Assembly: GCA_003427395.1 (NCBI GenBank)
Contig: BFEA01000239.1
Coordinates: 1,330,111 to 1,351,644, forward strand
Direction of reading: 5' to 3'
DNA: 21,534 nucleotides
From: Chara braunii
Lineage: Eukaryota > Streptophyta > Charophyceae > Charales > Characeae
Position numbers and translations under genes: made by a program. The notes under the pieces are model-generated. The model did not search any database, was not told the DNA's origin, and was given only the letters and a program-made list of their open reading frames with translations. The first letter of the stretch is position 1, and each line of letters begins with the position of its first letter. Shown here piece after piece: positions 1-9,352 of the stretch.

Positions 1-200
1 TCGAGCGGGTGGGAGTAGGCCCCGGGCGTAGCGAGTAGGCGAAAGCAGGATCGTAGGCGCAGGAGTAAGCGTGGAGTGGCCGTAGGCGTGTCGAGTACCG
101 GCCGCCCCCAAAAACCCTTCCACACAAAACGGCGAAAAACAACCGAAAAAAGAAAAGAAAAAAGAAAAAGCAGAAGGGCCGTTTGGGCGGGCCGAAATGG
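1..200. other. G-rich, then A-rich intergenic DNA with no gene seen
   Basis: The first 110 bases repeat short GTAGGC/GTAGGCG motifs in degenerate form. They are followed by an AAAAGAAAA-rich stretch at 130-175. No convincing open frame or RNA gene was found. Confidence 0.5.
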
Positions 201-338
201 TATCGGACAGAACAGATTGCTGGGTGGTCACCACCTGCGGATGGCCCAGATCACAGGCCGATGAGAAAAGTTTCTCATCGGCCTGCGATCTCGGCCGTCC
301 ACGGGTGGTGACCGGGCCGCAACCTGGGCCGTGCGATA
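201..338. repeat. Long gap-free inverted repeat (68-bp arms, 2-nt centre)
   Basis: The arms 201-268 and 271-338 pair without any gap. I count 54 Watson-Crick pairs, 3 G-T pairs and 11 mismatches. The innermost 14 bp (255-268 with 271-284) are perfect around the centre AG. Mismatches become more frequent toward the outside, and pairing fades beyond about 191 and 348. It could be a foldback transposon or MITE, or a hairpin RNA precursor; the tiny loop is unusual for a typical plant microRNA gene. Confidence 0.9.
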
Positions 339-348
339 TGACGTTAGC

Positions 349-985
349 GATTCTTGTAGTATTGTAGACATCTTTCAGAGTCCTCCAACGGCCAGATGAA
401 TCCGTTTTTATACCGCTCCCCGCTCAGCATCCACTGGCTGTACCCACCTTCCAAGACCATAGAACCCCCCCCGATGGGCACAGCCGATTCGCATCTTGGG
501 CAGATGGCTCCCCCTTGGATCACCTCCCCCCATCCCGCAAGGGCCCCCCCGCTGACACCATCTCTTCGCCCCTCCCCCCCTCCTCCCTCACCCCTCCGCC
601 CCCTGATAGAGTGGAGCCAGGAGCCTCCCCCTCCAGACAAGCCACCTCCTCCCCCCCTCCCTTCCATGTCACCACCGCTAGTCCCCACCCCGCCTCCGTC
701 CCTCCCTAGCTCCACGCCTCCATTCCCTCCCCCCACCGCCCAATCACAGTACTCGGGGGTCTCAAAAGCGGCAGAGGTTACCTCATTGGCACACACAACA
801 AAGGAGCTGACAGACAGCACAGAGTAACAACCCTCCTGGGAACAGGAGCCCGGGGCGGAAGGGGCAGTGTGGGAAGGGGTCACGGAAAGAGAAAAAAGGG
901 GAACAGCTTCTCAGTGGCAGGAGACAGTGGCAAGCAGGCTGAGTACAGTTTAAAAGTCCGGGGGGGCAGGTCAATGACCCGGGGG
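349..985. other. C-rich low-complexity region with overlapping proline-rich and glycine-rich open frames
   Basis: Bases about 520-740 are mostly C and T. A plus-strand frame from an ATG at 396 to 827 (143 aa) is proline-rich across this tract. The minus-strand frame 883-344 is glycine-rich and starts with GTG. It ends in a more complex stretch, ICPRCESAV through a C-terminal QYYKNR. Neither matches a family I recognise. Pyrimidine-rich DNA keeps both frames open, so these are probably not genes, although the complex end of the minus frame could be an exon fragment. Confidence 0.3.
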
Positions 986-1524
986 ACTACGATACCCATG
1001 AAGAACATGAAGAACGTGCTGAATTACGTTCTTCAGCCTTGAAGAGCGTCCCCTGTGACTTTATGCATCATGGTTTGCTCATCTTGGTCATGGCATCTCA
1101 GGCAATTCGTCAAACTGGTTCTGATAGGAAGGGTGAGGAGCGACGAGTGCTCCAGGTGTTTTCAGGCACCCAGATTCTGGGCTGAAGAGGCTGTCTCCCC
1201 CCCCTTAACCACATCGCCTACTCAGTAAATCCCCACAATTCCCGGGGCAATCAATGGTGGCAATGAATATCATATTTCTCCCCATGCAATTTCGTAATTG
1301 GGACACTGGAACCCACTTTCCAGCAGGTGACACTTCTCACCAATAGATGCAGTCTCTCCCAACGGAGCCAACAGTGTCTGCTTTTTTTACCAGCTGAGAT
1401 CCTGACCAATAAAAAGAGGACATACAAAAAGGCTGCACCTTATATTCAGGCGGGAGACAGTACGTCGTCCAAATACCACACATGCTCGTTATATTATATC
1501 ATAATCTTACAGCCAGGGTCACCA
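986..1524. other. Intergenic DNA with nothing recognised
   Basis: Mixed-composition sequence with only short open frames in all six readings. No repeat, RNA gene or clear regulatory motif was found. Confidence 0.4.
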
Positions 1525-1569
1525 GCCCGTACGTACGGAGGTCCGTGGGCCGACCTCCGTACTACGGGC
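1525..1569. repeat. GC-rich hairpin
   Basis: An 11-bp perfect stem (1533-1543 with 1552-1562) closes an 8-nt loop. After a 2-nt/1-nt bulge a further 6-bp stem follows (GCCCGT 1525-1530 with ACGGGC 1564-1569). It opens a region (1525-1820) rich in CGTTCGG and GGGTTCGGGCG motifs in both orientations, which may be a degraded foldback element. Confidence 0.75.
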
Positions 1570-2082
1570 GTTCGGAGTCCCATACGGGGTCCGAACCCGA
1601 AGGCGTTCGTCCCCCGTAATGCTCAGGCAAATGTTGTTTGCTTCACTTTTCTTCATAACATTTTTTTTTCAGATTTTTATGAATTGTGTTTTTTGTTTTT
1701 GTTTATGTTTTTTTGGCCCTCGTTCGACCCAAACGGCCAGACGCATCCCCAAGGGGTCCCGTACGTTCGGGCATTTGGGTTCGGGCGTTCAGCCCGTCCC
1801 AAACGCCAGTTACCTTGCTTACAGCCATATTCACCCGCCGGCTCACCGGAAGCAGAGTGCTGCTCATACCCGTACATGCGGTAAGCGCTCTTACTAGATT
1901 GGGGCCTGTGCCGGTAGCAGGCCCCTTTGGAAAGGTGCAGTTAGTCGCAAGCTCGCGAGCCTTATAGTACCAATGGCCAGAGCTTGTACCCAGAGGAGTA
2001 CCAAGGTGTTCGATGAAAGCTGCGCACGCACGCATCCTTGACGTCCCGCAACAAGTCGACTCCACTTGGTTCCGCTGCCCAC
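1570..2082. other. Intergenic DNA with a T-rich tract and a small hairpin
   Basis: Bases 1640-1720 are T-rich and include a polypyrimidine run ending in CAG at 1670-1672, which resembles a 3' splice site. A GGGGCCTG/CAGGCCCC hairpin with a 9-nt loop lies at 1901-1925. The open frames here are short or low complexity and none is recognised. Confidence 0.4.
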
Positions 2083-2132
2083 CCTCTTCCCCCCAAACAT
2101 AACACATCCTCTTCCCCACCCAAACATAATGC
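2083..2132. repeat. 25-bp tandem duplication
   Basis: Two adjacent copies of a CCTCTTCCCC-ACCCAAACATAA type unit lie at 2083-2107 and 2108-2132, with a few differences between them. Confidence 0.75.
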
Positions 2133-2783
2133 AGCCTGAACAAGACCACAACACTGTAAAGATGGTGTACGCATCTTCATGGTCAGGGCGCGTTGTGTTC
2201 AGGGGAAGGGGGTAGGTATATTCTCCCCGGACGACACCACAAAACACCGAACTAGGCTATAACCCCTAACCTATTCTTGAAGGACTACAAAGCACAAAAG
2301 CGCCGATGCGCTGGGTTTCTCTTCCCTTACGCTCGATTTTGCCCACCTCTGATCAGGCCAGATTGGTGTCGCAGCTTCCTCGTCCACACGGGCAAGCTTG
2401 TGCCCTGTCCCTTCTTTTGCTCTTTCTTTTCGTTCGTTTTTCATCTTTTATATTTTTTATTTTCCCTTCTTTTTTGACTTTTTTTCTAGTGTAGCATTAG
2501 GTATTACATGTGCAGAGCCCCTTCTATACCATACCTCAGGGAGAAGGCAAGAAGCTGACATAGTGGTGGTTCACAAACAATTAAAGGACCAGTACATGTC
2601 TGAGCCTCTTGTACGAGGCGGATTCCCACTGCACGCCAAGTTCTGCCGAAATGTCGGAGTGGCATTTTTGTTGCAGTTTTGGCTGGCCGCATCAGCCATT
2701 TTGGTCCGATTGCCCCAAGCCTCCGATTTTTTTCGGAGTCACTCCGTCGTGATTCTCAAGTGAGTCCCAAACTGCCAGTACAC
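2133..2783. other. Intergenic DNA with a long pyrimidine tract ending in a splice-acceptor-like TCTAG
   Basis: Bases about 2400-2489 are strongly T/C-rich and end TTTTTTTCTAG at 2489, with a TTGACT branch-like motif just upstream. This resembles a plant intron end on the plus strand. A GTAGGT donor-like site lies near 2212. The downstream frame (to 2763) is not recognised. A short CTCCGA/TCGGAG hairpin with a T6 loop lies at 2721-2738. Confidence 0.3.
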
Positions 2784-2882
2784 GGCCCCAGACTCGCTGA
2801 AAGAAAGTCGTGCTGCGGCCCCAGACTCGCTGAGAGAAATTCGAGCTGCGGCCACAGACTCGCTGAAAGAAGGTCGTGCTGC
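2784..2882. repeat. Three tandem copies of a 33-bp unit
   Basis: Copies lie at 2784-2816, 2817-2849 and 2850-2882, each starting GGCCMCAGACTCGCTGA and ending GCTGC, with a few substitutions. The unit is a multiple of three, so an open frame crosses it as 11-residue repeats (G-P/H-RLAER...). The frame is short (2679-2888) and has no other sign of being a gene. Confidence 0.95.
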
Positions 2883-3223
2883 CAATGATGAATTCCATGA
2901 ATGGCTGGCATCGCATTTCGGGCCCTCAAGGTGAAGGCCAGCAGCCGACGTATGGCTGTGTGCTGGTGGTTTAAGGCTATGGCCCACGAAGTGAAGAAAT
3001 AGCAACGAACATCATGTCAACTCTTCTTCACTACTCACTGTTATAGAGTGATCTATTCCACTAGGAACCCGGATCGGGCCTGTGGATGCAGACAACCTTC
3101 CTCCGAAAAAAGTGTGATCCTGGTCATCATAACGAGTGCCTTCATGCTTTCTGAAGTACAATGACAAAACCAGCAACACTTCATCCTGATAAGATTTGCC
3201 CGGATACACACACTGTACTACTC

Positions 3224-3388
3224 CCTACCGTCTTCCCCCAGATAGAACATACAGTTCACGACAGCAGCATTTTGGGCAACTTTCAGTCTAAATGCAGAGA
3301 TAATGACTATGTTCTATTCAGGGGAAGCTGGCAGCCTGCCGATATAGACCCTCCAATATACCGTGACCACACCGAGTACAGCATTGGG
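3224..3388 (+). repeat. Dispersed repeat, copy A
   Basis: It shares an ordered series of matches with 12671-12811: CTACCGTCT at the left end, CAACTTTCAGTCTA in the middle, GATAATG, GTTCTATTC, and CCGAGTACAG at the right end. The spacing differs by short indels. Both copies are in the same orientation. No frame is conserved between them, so this is an old non-coding mobile or segmental repeat of unknown family. Confidence 0.75.
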
Positions 3389-3980
3389 CAACTCCATTAC
3401 GTGTGACCATCACTGCAAATACCCGCCAGGCAGGGGTCTATATATTCCCTGGGTCACTATAACCCTGTGATCTACACACCCTCAGTGCATACAACGCTGC
3501 CTTTACTCCTCCGACTGTACTCGAAAACCAAGAGCCCTTTCACTGAGCAATTACTACTGATCTACCCCAAATCTGTACCACACATAATACGTCTGATTTG
3601 TATTCTACTGAAGTCTAAGCTGTTATGTTGCTACAGCAAAACAAAACCAATCCAGGAGCTGACCACATCCATCCTACCAGGAGTCCAGCAGTGGCATCCG
3701 GCCATGTTTTACGATAGAAAGAGGTTTCTGCACGAGCAGTACCACAAACTGGCACACGCTTTCTTTCGGCAGTCACCATGAGGCATTTTACTGAACGCTA
3801 AGAAGAGGTGGGCGAAGCGTTTCCACACAAGCATTCATGATACGCTCCCTACCACGTTTGTTCGTGTGTGTGTCTTGTCATATTCGCTATACACGACTCC
3901 ACAAGTATGACTGTGCGAGACTGTGTCCTCAGACACTCACCGACTCGTCAAGAGGTTAAACGTCTGTGCATTTGTGTGTG
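3389..3980. other. Intergenic DNA with nothing recognised
   Basis: It contains a 104-codon frame (3467-3781) that matches no family I know and has no supporting context. No repeats stand out. A GT-rich run leads into the microsatellite at 3981. Confidence 0.35.
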
Positions 3981-4037
3981 GGAGAGAGAGAGAGAGAGAG
4001 ACAGAGACAGACAGAGACAGAGACAGACAGACAGAGG
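3981..4037. repeat. (GA)n microsatellite passing into (GACA)n
   Basis: About 20 bp of GA dinucleotides are followed by AGACAGAC-type repeats. It is the only one of the larger CT/GA runs in the window that reads GA on the plus strand. Confidence 0.95.
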
Positions 4038-4286
4038 GGAGAGGGGGGCGGTCACCACCGCCAAACTACATCATATAAAGGACCAGCGGCAAACTAGCAT
4101 TTGGGCACAGGAATTCCGACAAGCTCGCAAAAGAGCTTTTTCTTTCCAAGTTCCAACGACTTCTCCCAATTGGGTTCAGGAGGGACACCATGGCAGCCTG
4201 TTGTTAGGCAGCTGTGTCTTCATGCTGCCGGCTATAACGAGACAGCGCAATATAATAATCATGCCCATTTCCCGTGTCTTAGAGTT

Positions 4287-4365
4287 GAACCCCATTGCTT
4301 TGCAGCAAAGCTTTCGAAGACGATTTGTGAAACCCCAATGCTTTGAGGCAAAGCTTCAAAAAACG
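4287..4365. repeat. Imperfect tandem duplication, period about 42 bp
   Basis: Two copies (4287-4322 and 4329-4365) share AACCCCAWTGCTTTG, GCAAAGCTT and a terminal ACG. Each copy also has internal dyad symmetry (GCTTTGC/GCAAAGC). Confidence 0.8.
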
Positions 4366-4653
4366 CTGACAAATGACGTGGCAAGCGTTTCCACTCAGTT
4401 TGTTTTTTTGCCCGTTCCTCGCGGTCCAGCCATCCTGAGGGGGTAGGGGGGGGGGGCACCGCCCCTCGGTTTGCGCATAGCATGTGGAACGGAGAGCCAG
4501 GGATTGGACGGCACCGAGACAAGCGGATGTGACGTCTCTGTATAGCAAAAGTTTTCCCTATCGGGTAACCAGCAACAACGGACCTGCCAAACATTCATGC
4601 AGCAGTGGGGTCCGCTTTTCTGTTTCCCATCGCCGGGGCCTACGATTTGGGTT
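4366..4653. other. Intergenic DNA with a G11 homopolymer
   Basis: A run of 11 G lies at 4446-4456. The overlapping open frames on both strands (4259-4598) are unsupported. Confidence 0.4.
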
Positions 4654-4687
4654 TGGCGTAAGCTTTCCGCCTGGAAAGCTTCCGCCA
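4654..4687. repeat. 34-nt palindromic hairpin
   Basis: AAGCTTTCC (4660-4668) pairs with GGAAAGCTT (4673-4681) around a GCCT loop. After one mismatch TGGCG pairs with CGCCA outside. This gives a 15-bp stem with one mismatch. Confidence 0.85.
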
Positions 4688-4751
4688 GGCAGGGGGGTCC
4701 AACTCGTTCTCAGATGGAGACCCTCTTGGCCCCCCCCAAATCAGCAGACGG

Positions 4752-4820
4752 AGTTGCTGGCCTAATTTTCGATGGGGTTCCACGGTTTCAAGTTGCTGGC
4801 CTAATTTTCAATGGGGTTCA
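4752..4820. repeat. 39-bp tandem duplication
   Basis: AGTTGCTGGCCTAATTTTC begins at 4752 and again at 4791, each followed by RATGGGGTTC. Being a multiple of three, it keeps a short frame open (VAGLIF repeated), but nothing else supports coding. Confidence 0.9.
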
Positions 4821-5120
4821 ACAACCAGCAATAACGCACACGCTCAACACATGCTCAGTTTCTCAAGAATCTAACCTTCATTACCAGCAAAATACTCGAG
4901 TATTCACTCAGAGACTCGTACACAGGAATCTGCACCACACTGTAAACAAAGCGCTCCAACGCTGCTGCCCTCCGAAAACATACGGACAATAACGAATGTC
5001 CGAACAACACACAAGACAGCCACAGGAGTTCAATAGCCACAGATGTATTCAGATGCCCACACCCTCGGACCGACTCTCAACAGTAAAATGATGCCTTGTC
5101 CTTTTGTATTGCGAACAGCA
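4821..5120. other. Intergenic DNA with nothing recognised
   Basis: Only short frames on both strands and no clear motif. Confidence 0.35.

Positions 5121-5174
<54 letters not shown>
5121..5174. repeat. Compound microsatellite (TC)12 (CA)15
   Basis: Uninterrupted TC dinucleotides pass directly into CA dinucleotides. Confidence 0.97.
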
Positions 5175-5176
<2 letters not shown>

Positions 5177-5804
5177 CCCTCACATGAACCCCCAAAGCCT
5201 CATAACGCAATGCTCACGAAGCTGCTAGAAGGTCATACCACAGACATTTGTTTCTTTCTAACTTCTCAAGTTTCTGTAGACACCTCAATGCATTCAGAAA
5301 GCAACCATACAAGCACAGGAGAGGCAAACGATCGAGAACACTTGTTACCGCATATGGCTGACATCGAGTGGCTGCCATATATACATGAGAGAGACAAGTG
5401 CGATGGGAATGGATTATTTATACAAGAGACGCAAGAAAAAAGAGAATATGAACCAGAGTTTGTGTGGGGGGGCAAGACCCCATTGCCCATTTCCGTTGCC
5501 CAAGCCAGTCAAATAGCGCATGCTACTGCAAGCACATAACGAACTCCAGTATTCCCCTTTCCACAGCGCTTGTTGTCTTCCCGTGAGCACAACAACAGAT
5601 CACATTACCAGCCACCCTAGTGCATGCCACCCTGCTGCACATACATGCATTAACATCGATCCATCCACCAGCAAGCCTTCCTTTGCTCCTCGCCAGAGAT
5701 AACCCACCATTCACTGCAACAGGCCCAAGATCTCCTCCCTTGTTCCCAGCTCGCAACCCCTTCAAGATGTTCCACGGCATTGTCCGTATCAGTTCAAGAC
5801 CCCT
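5175..5804. other. Intergenic DNA with nothing recognised
   Basis: The open frames of 60-147 codons here overlap each other on both strands, and the longest begins in the microsatellite. None shows a known domain. Confidence 0.35.
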
Positions 5805-5868
5805 GCGGTTGTGATTATGGGCACATTTATCTCACCGCTTGTGATTACGGCGGGCACATTAATCTCAC
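5805..5868. repeat. Imperfect tandem duplication, 31/33 bp
   Basis: TTGTGATTAYGG, GGGCACATTWATCTCAC and CG linkers occur twice in a row (about 5805-5835 and 5836-5868). A weaker third unit may follow (CAGTTGATCTCCCAC). Confidence 0.85.
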
Positions 5869-5941
5869 CACAGTTGATCTCCCACCACAAGAGTGTTCCA
5901 GAGTCACAGTGTAGCCTCCAAAGCTGGCTGCAGCACCTTGC

Positions 5942-5957
5942 CCCATTAATTAATGGG
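5942..5957. repeat. 16-bp perfect palindrome
   Basis: CCCATTAATTAATGGG is identical to its reverse complement. Weaker dyad symmetry (CACC/GGTG) lies on both sides. Confidence 0.9.
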
Positions 5958-6747
5958 CCGTGGTGGGGTAGAAAGAGATCCTTCCATGGAGGAACGGAGC
6001 TGCACCCTGATTGAGGTTCTTCAAAGGTACGATTATTAACTCTAGGTAGCAGGAGATTTCTTCTGCTTAGACACAACCAGCTCGTGTATCACCATGAGAG
6101 AGAAGCACAACAAAAAGACAAGGCACGTTCATGCAGTGCGAGTAACATTGCATGTCATTGCCTGACAACACGCAGCTCATGGCCCGCAAAAAAAGGCACG
6201 AACCTTGAGACAGAGGGAGTCAGCAGCGGCCCTCAGCTAAGTGTGCACCAGTGAGAGTCCTGGAGAGAGGGTAGGAACAAGAAGTAGCAGGCAAACGTGA
6301 ACTACGGAGAACCGGGACAGGGTATATAGTACCACAGACCGCACACAACTGAGATTATTAAAAACAAGTGAAAAAATGGATGAGGGGGGTTGCAAACAGA
6401 CAAGAGCACGAAACAGACATGCAATTGAACATAACAAACACGTTAGTTATATCATGAAGAACTTTTACCTTCCAGTTCAGTGGCATCCTTCCTTCAGCAT
6501 ACATACTGTCCAACTCTCTGTCTGTCCCTTTTTGTCTGAGTTCCAACGAGTATATGCACAATTTATGGAGGGTGTAATAATCAGAGTTCCCCCCACATCA
6601 GACAAGAATAGTGACCTGCACGTTCGGAGTGAAGGGCAAAGAGATATTGGCCGTTCCTATGCTGCATGACTATGTGTGAGCCGCTTTTTGCAAGGTTTTG
6701 TGGCAAGCGAAAAGACTGAGTGATGCAGCACAGGCCATGCCAAACAT
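5958..6747. other. Probable 3' untranslated and downstream region of the UBA gene
   Basis: This lies just past the minus-strand TAG at 6748. No AATAAA was found in the minus sense. A CATAAA variant at about 6562-6567 (TTTATG on the plus strand) could serve, since plant poly(A) signals are loose. The transcript end cannot be placed from sequence. No other gene was seen. Confidence 0.35.
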
Positions 6748-8661
6748 CTAAGGCAACGACGCTGCCTGGATGGGTCTTGAGCGAATCTCCGAAGAAAAGA
6801 GGTCTTTTCCTGTGAACGGACTCGTCCATTCCAGGCCTTCACTGCTGTTCTCTCTTGTCTCCTCCAATCCCCTCCCTGCTGCGGCCTGTACCACCCATCT
6901 CAGGCTCGAACCAAGCTTGCAAAAAGGTCCATTCCATATGTCATACACACCTTCCGACTCTGCACTGTTCGCAGCGCAGCTTGAAGGAGACGAGGAGAGC
7001 TTCCACCGTGAATTGGCACTGCTGGTATCACCCCCTACCGTGCCAGGCGACTGGCTCCCTCCTGCTGAGGACTGCAAGGATGCCCCTGTCGCAAACCCAC
7101 CACACAGCAATCCCGTGTTCCACAACCCTGCCGAGGACACTCCGGATGATGGCATTCCTGTTGACATCATCACAGATGATGGCAAAGAAGTCGATGAAGC
7201 AAGCGACATTGGAGAGGACAAGGATGCACAAGACCCAACAGTCGGAGCACAGGTTGACGATGATACTGATTGCACTGCACCCCAACCAACAACCCCATTC
7301 ATTTTGATCCCTTCCCTCCTTCCTGGGTTAATGCTCCAGTCAACCGACGATGTTCCTCCAAGCCCAGAGGTCCAGGCTGCTGAAGAAGAAGAGAGTGAGA
7401 GGGGTGATGATGATGCCAACGAACCCGACAACGATGTCATGGGTCCATTCGTGGCCATGAGTGATGTCGACGACGCCAAGGGCAAGGACGTGAGACCGCT
7501 AGGCGCGCTCACTAACCGAGGTTCTGCTGGTAGTGGCATTGCAGACGGGCCTGCTTCGATCCCTTTCACTGCACCTTCCCCACCACCGCTGGGACCTGCT
7601 GGCCCCCATGAAGTCATCGGTGGAGTCATTCTGCCTAAGTACCCATTGCATTGGTGTTGAGCCTGCACCTGAGATAGGGTGCCAATGGGTAAGCACATCC
7701 CCACACCCGAAACCATGGGGGGCTTCATACCGCCATTTCCTTCGTGGACTGCAACAGATCCCCCTACTCCCACCCCGAGTGACAACCCTGATCCCGATGC
7801 CGCTGCTTTAAACCTACCCAGATCATCAACAAAAGATGACCCTGGTACGGAACCATGAGAGAGTGAAGAAGGATGCGACGCTAATGAAGACGCCCCAGAC
7901 ACCAATGCAAATGGCACCGCTTTTGCTGGAGATAAAAACGAAGAGGGAGCTAGAGAAACACTGCTTGTGCTCCTCCTTTCTCCCCATCCCAAGGACGAGA
8001 ACCCTGGGACAGTGCCATTCTGGTGGCCTGACTGAAACGCTGAGGTCAATCCTGAAAGCTGCACCTGCTGCTGTTGATGCTGGGGTTGCAGCTGTTGCAA
8101 GGGCTGCGGCTGTTGCTGGCTCTGGAGGAGAAGGTGTCCACCCATGCTCATGTTTCCTGGGGATGCCAGGGAATTAGGGACTGTGCTGGCAGGGCCTGCT
8201 TCTGAAACTTGCAGGTCCGATCTGAGATGCATTTGGGAGACGGCAGGTATCTGTGTTGGAGACGCAGGGCGCCTCTGTGGTACAGAGAAGGTGGACGACG
8301 GGGAATTCAAAGGTTGCAGAGGAGATGACAACACAGGCGAAAATGCAGGAGAAGAGGCAGCTGTAGAGACGTTGGATCTTAGGGCTCCCAATGACAAAGG
8401 ATTGATGAGCCCACCACTTACCCCATTGCATACTGGTAGTTTCACTGTCTGCAAATCTGCAGAGTCCTTCGACGAAATGTTCGAAAACGCCCAGGATAAC
8501 CTTAAACTAGAAGATCTACCGCTAGGACTTGTGCTAAGGCTTCCGAAGTCACCCGCAGCAGTCACCTCAACCGGCATCGGTGATGAGAATTGGGACACCG
8601 TAACTTGTTGAGCAGGAACCTGGTGCTGCTGCTGTTGCTTCTGCTGCTGCTGAAGTTGTTC

Positions 8662-8713
<52 letters not shown>

Positions 8714-9308
8714 CGTTGTTGCTGCTGCTGCTGCTGCTGTAGTTGTTGCTGCTGCTGCTGCTGCTGCTGCTGTAATTGTTGTTGTTGCTGCTGCTGCTGC
8801 TGCTGCTGTAGTTGTTGTTGCTGCTGCTGCTGCTGCAGTTGTTGCTGTTGCAGCTGTTGCTGTTGCTGCCGCTGCTGCTGCTGCTGCTGAAAATGATGCG
8901 GCTGCTGCTGCTGTTGCAACAGCAGCTGTTGCTGTTGATTCTGGAGTAGCTGCATTTGCTTTACCTGCTGCGGCGTATCTTTCGATTCATGAGATAGTGT
9001 CAATGGCTGAGCAATACTCACTGGATGTCCCGTCTGCTGTAGTCCCCGCTGTGGAGACTTTGACAGCTGCGACGATTGCTGTGGGGGCAATATGGGTGAT
9101 GGAGATGACTGGTTTCCCAAAACGTGTTGGCCTTGGGCCTGCGCACTGGGCCGTCCGTTCAACACCTGGGCCAAACTCTGCTGTTGCTGTGGTGTCAGCA
9201 ACGGTTGCTGCTGCTGCTTCTGTTGTGGGAGATTGGCCTGCTGCTGACTCTGATTCCTGAACAGCTGCACAGGCTGTGCTTGTGGCGGCTGCTGCCACTG
9301 CTGACTTG

Positions 9309-9352
<44 letters not shown>

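Noticed and set aside
396-827. 143-codon proline-rich plus-strand frame starting at an ATG
   Set aside because: The proline content follows directly from CCN-rich simple sequence, and the frame has no domain, signal peptide or supporting context.
2270-2275. Plant telomere-like CCCTAA words
   Set aside because: Only isolated single words occur, with no tandem CCCTAAA array.
3467-3781. 104-codon plus-strand frame
   Set aside because: Composition is normal but there is no recognised motif, start context or neighbour. Frames of this size are expected by chance in 21 kb.
5043-5539. Frames with Ser-Leu and Thr-His dipeptide runs
   Set aside because: The dipeptide runs are the translated (TC)n(CA)n microsatellite. 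The same applies to frames crossing 11347, 13905 and 15873.
6770-7660. 296-codon plus-strand open frame
   Set aside because: It lies wholly antisense to the C-terminal coding part of the UBA gene. The gene's Ser/Ala/Gly-rich codon use makes the opposite strand poor in stops, and no domain is recognisable in the antisense product.
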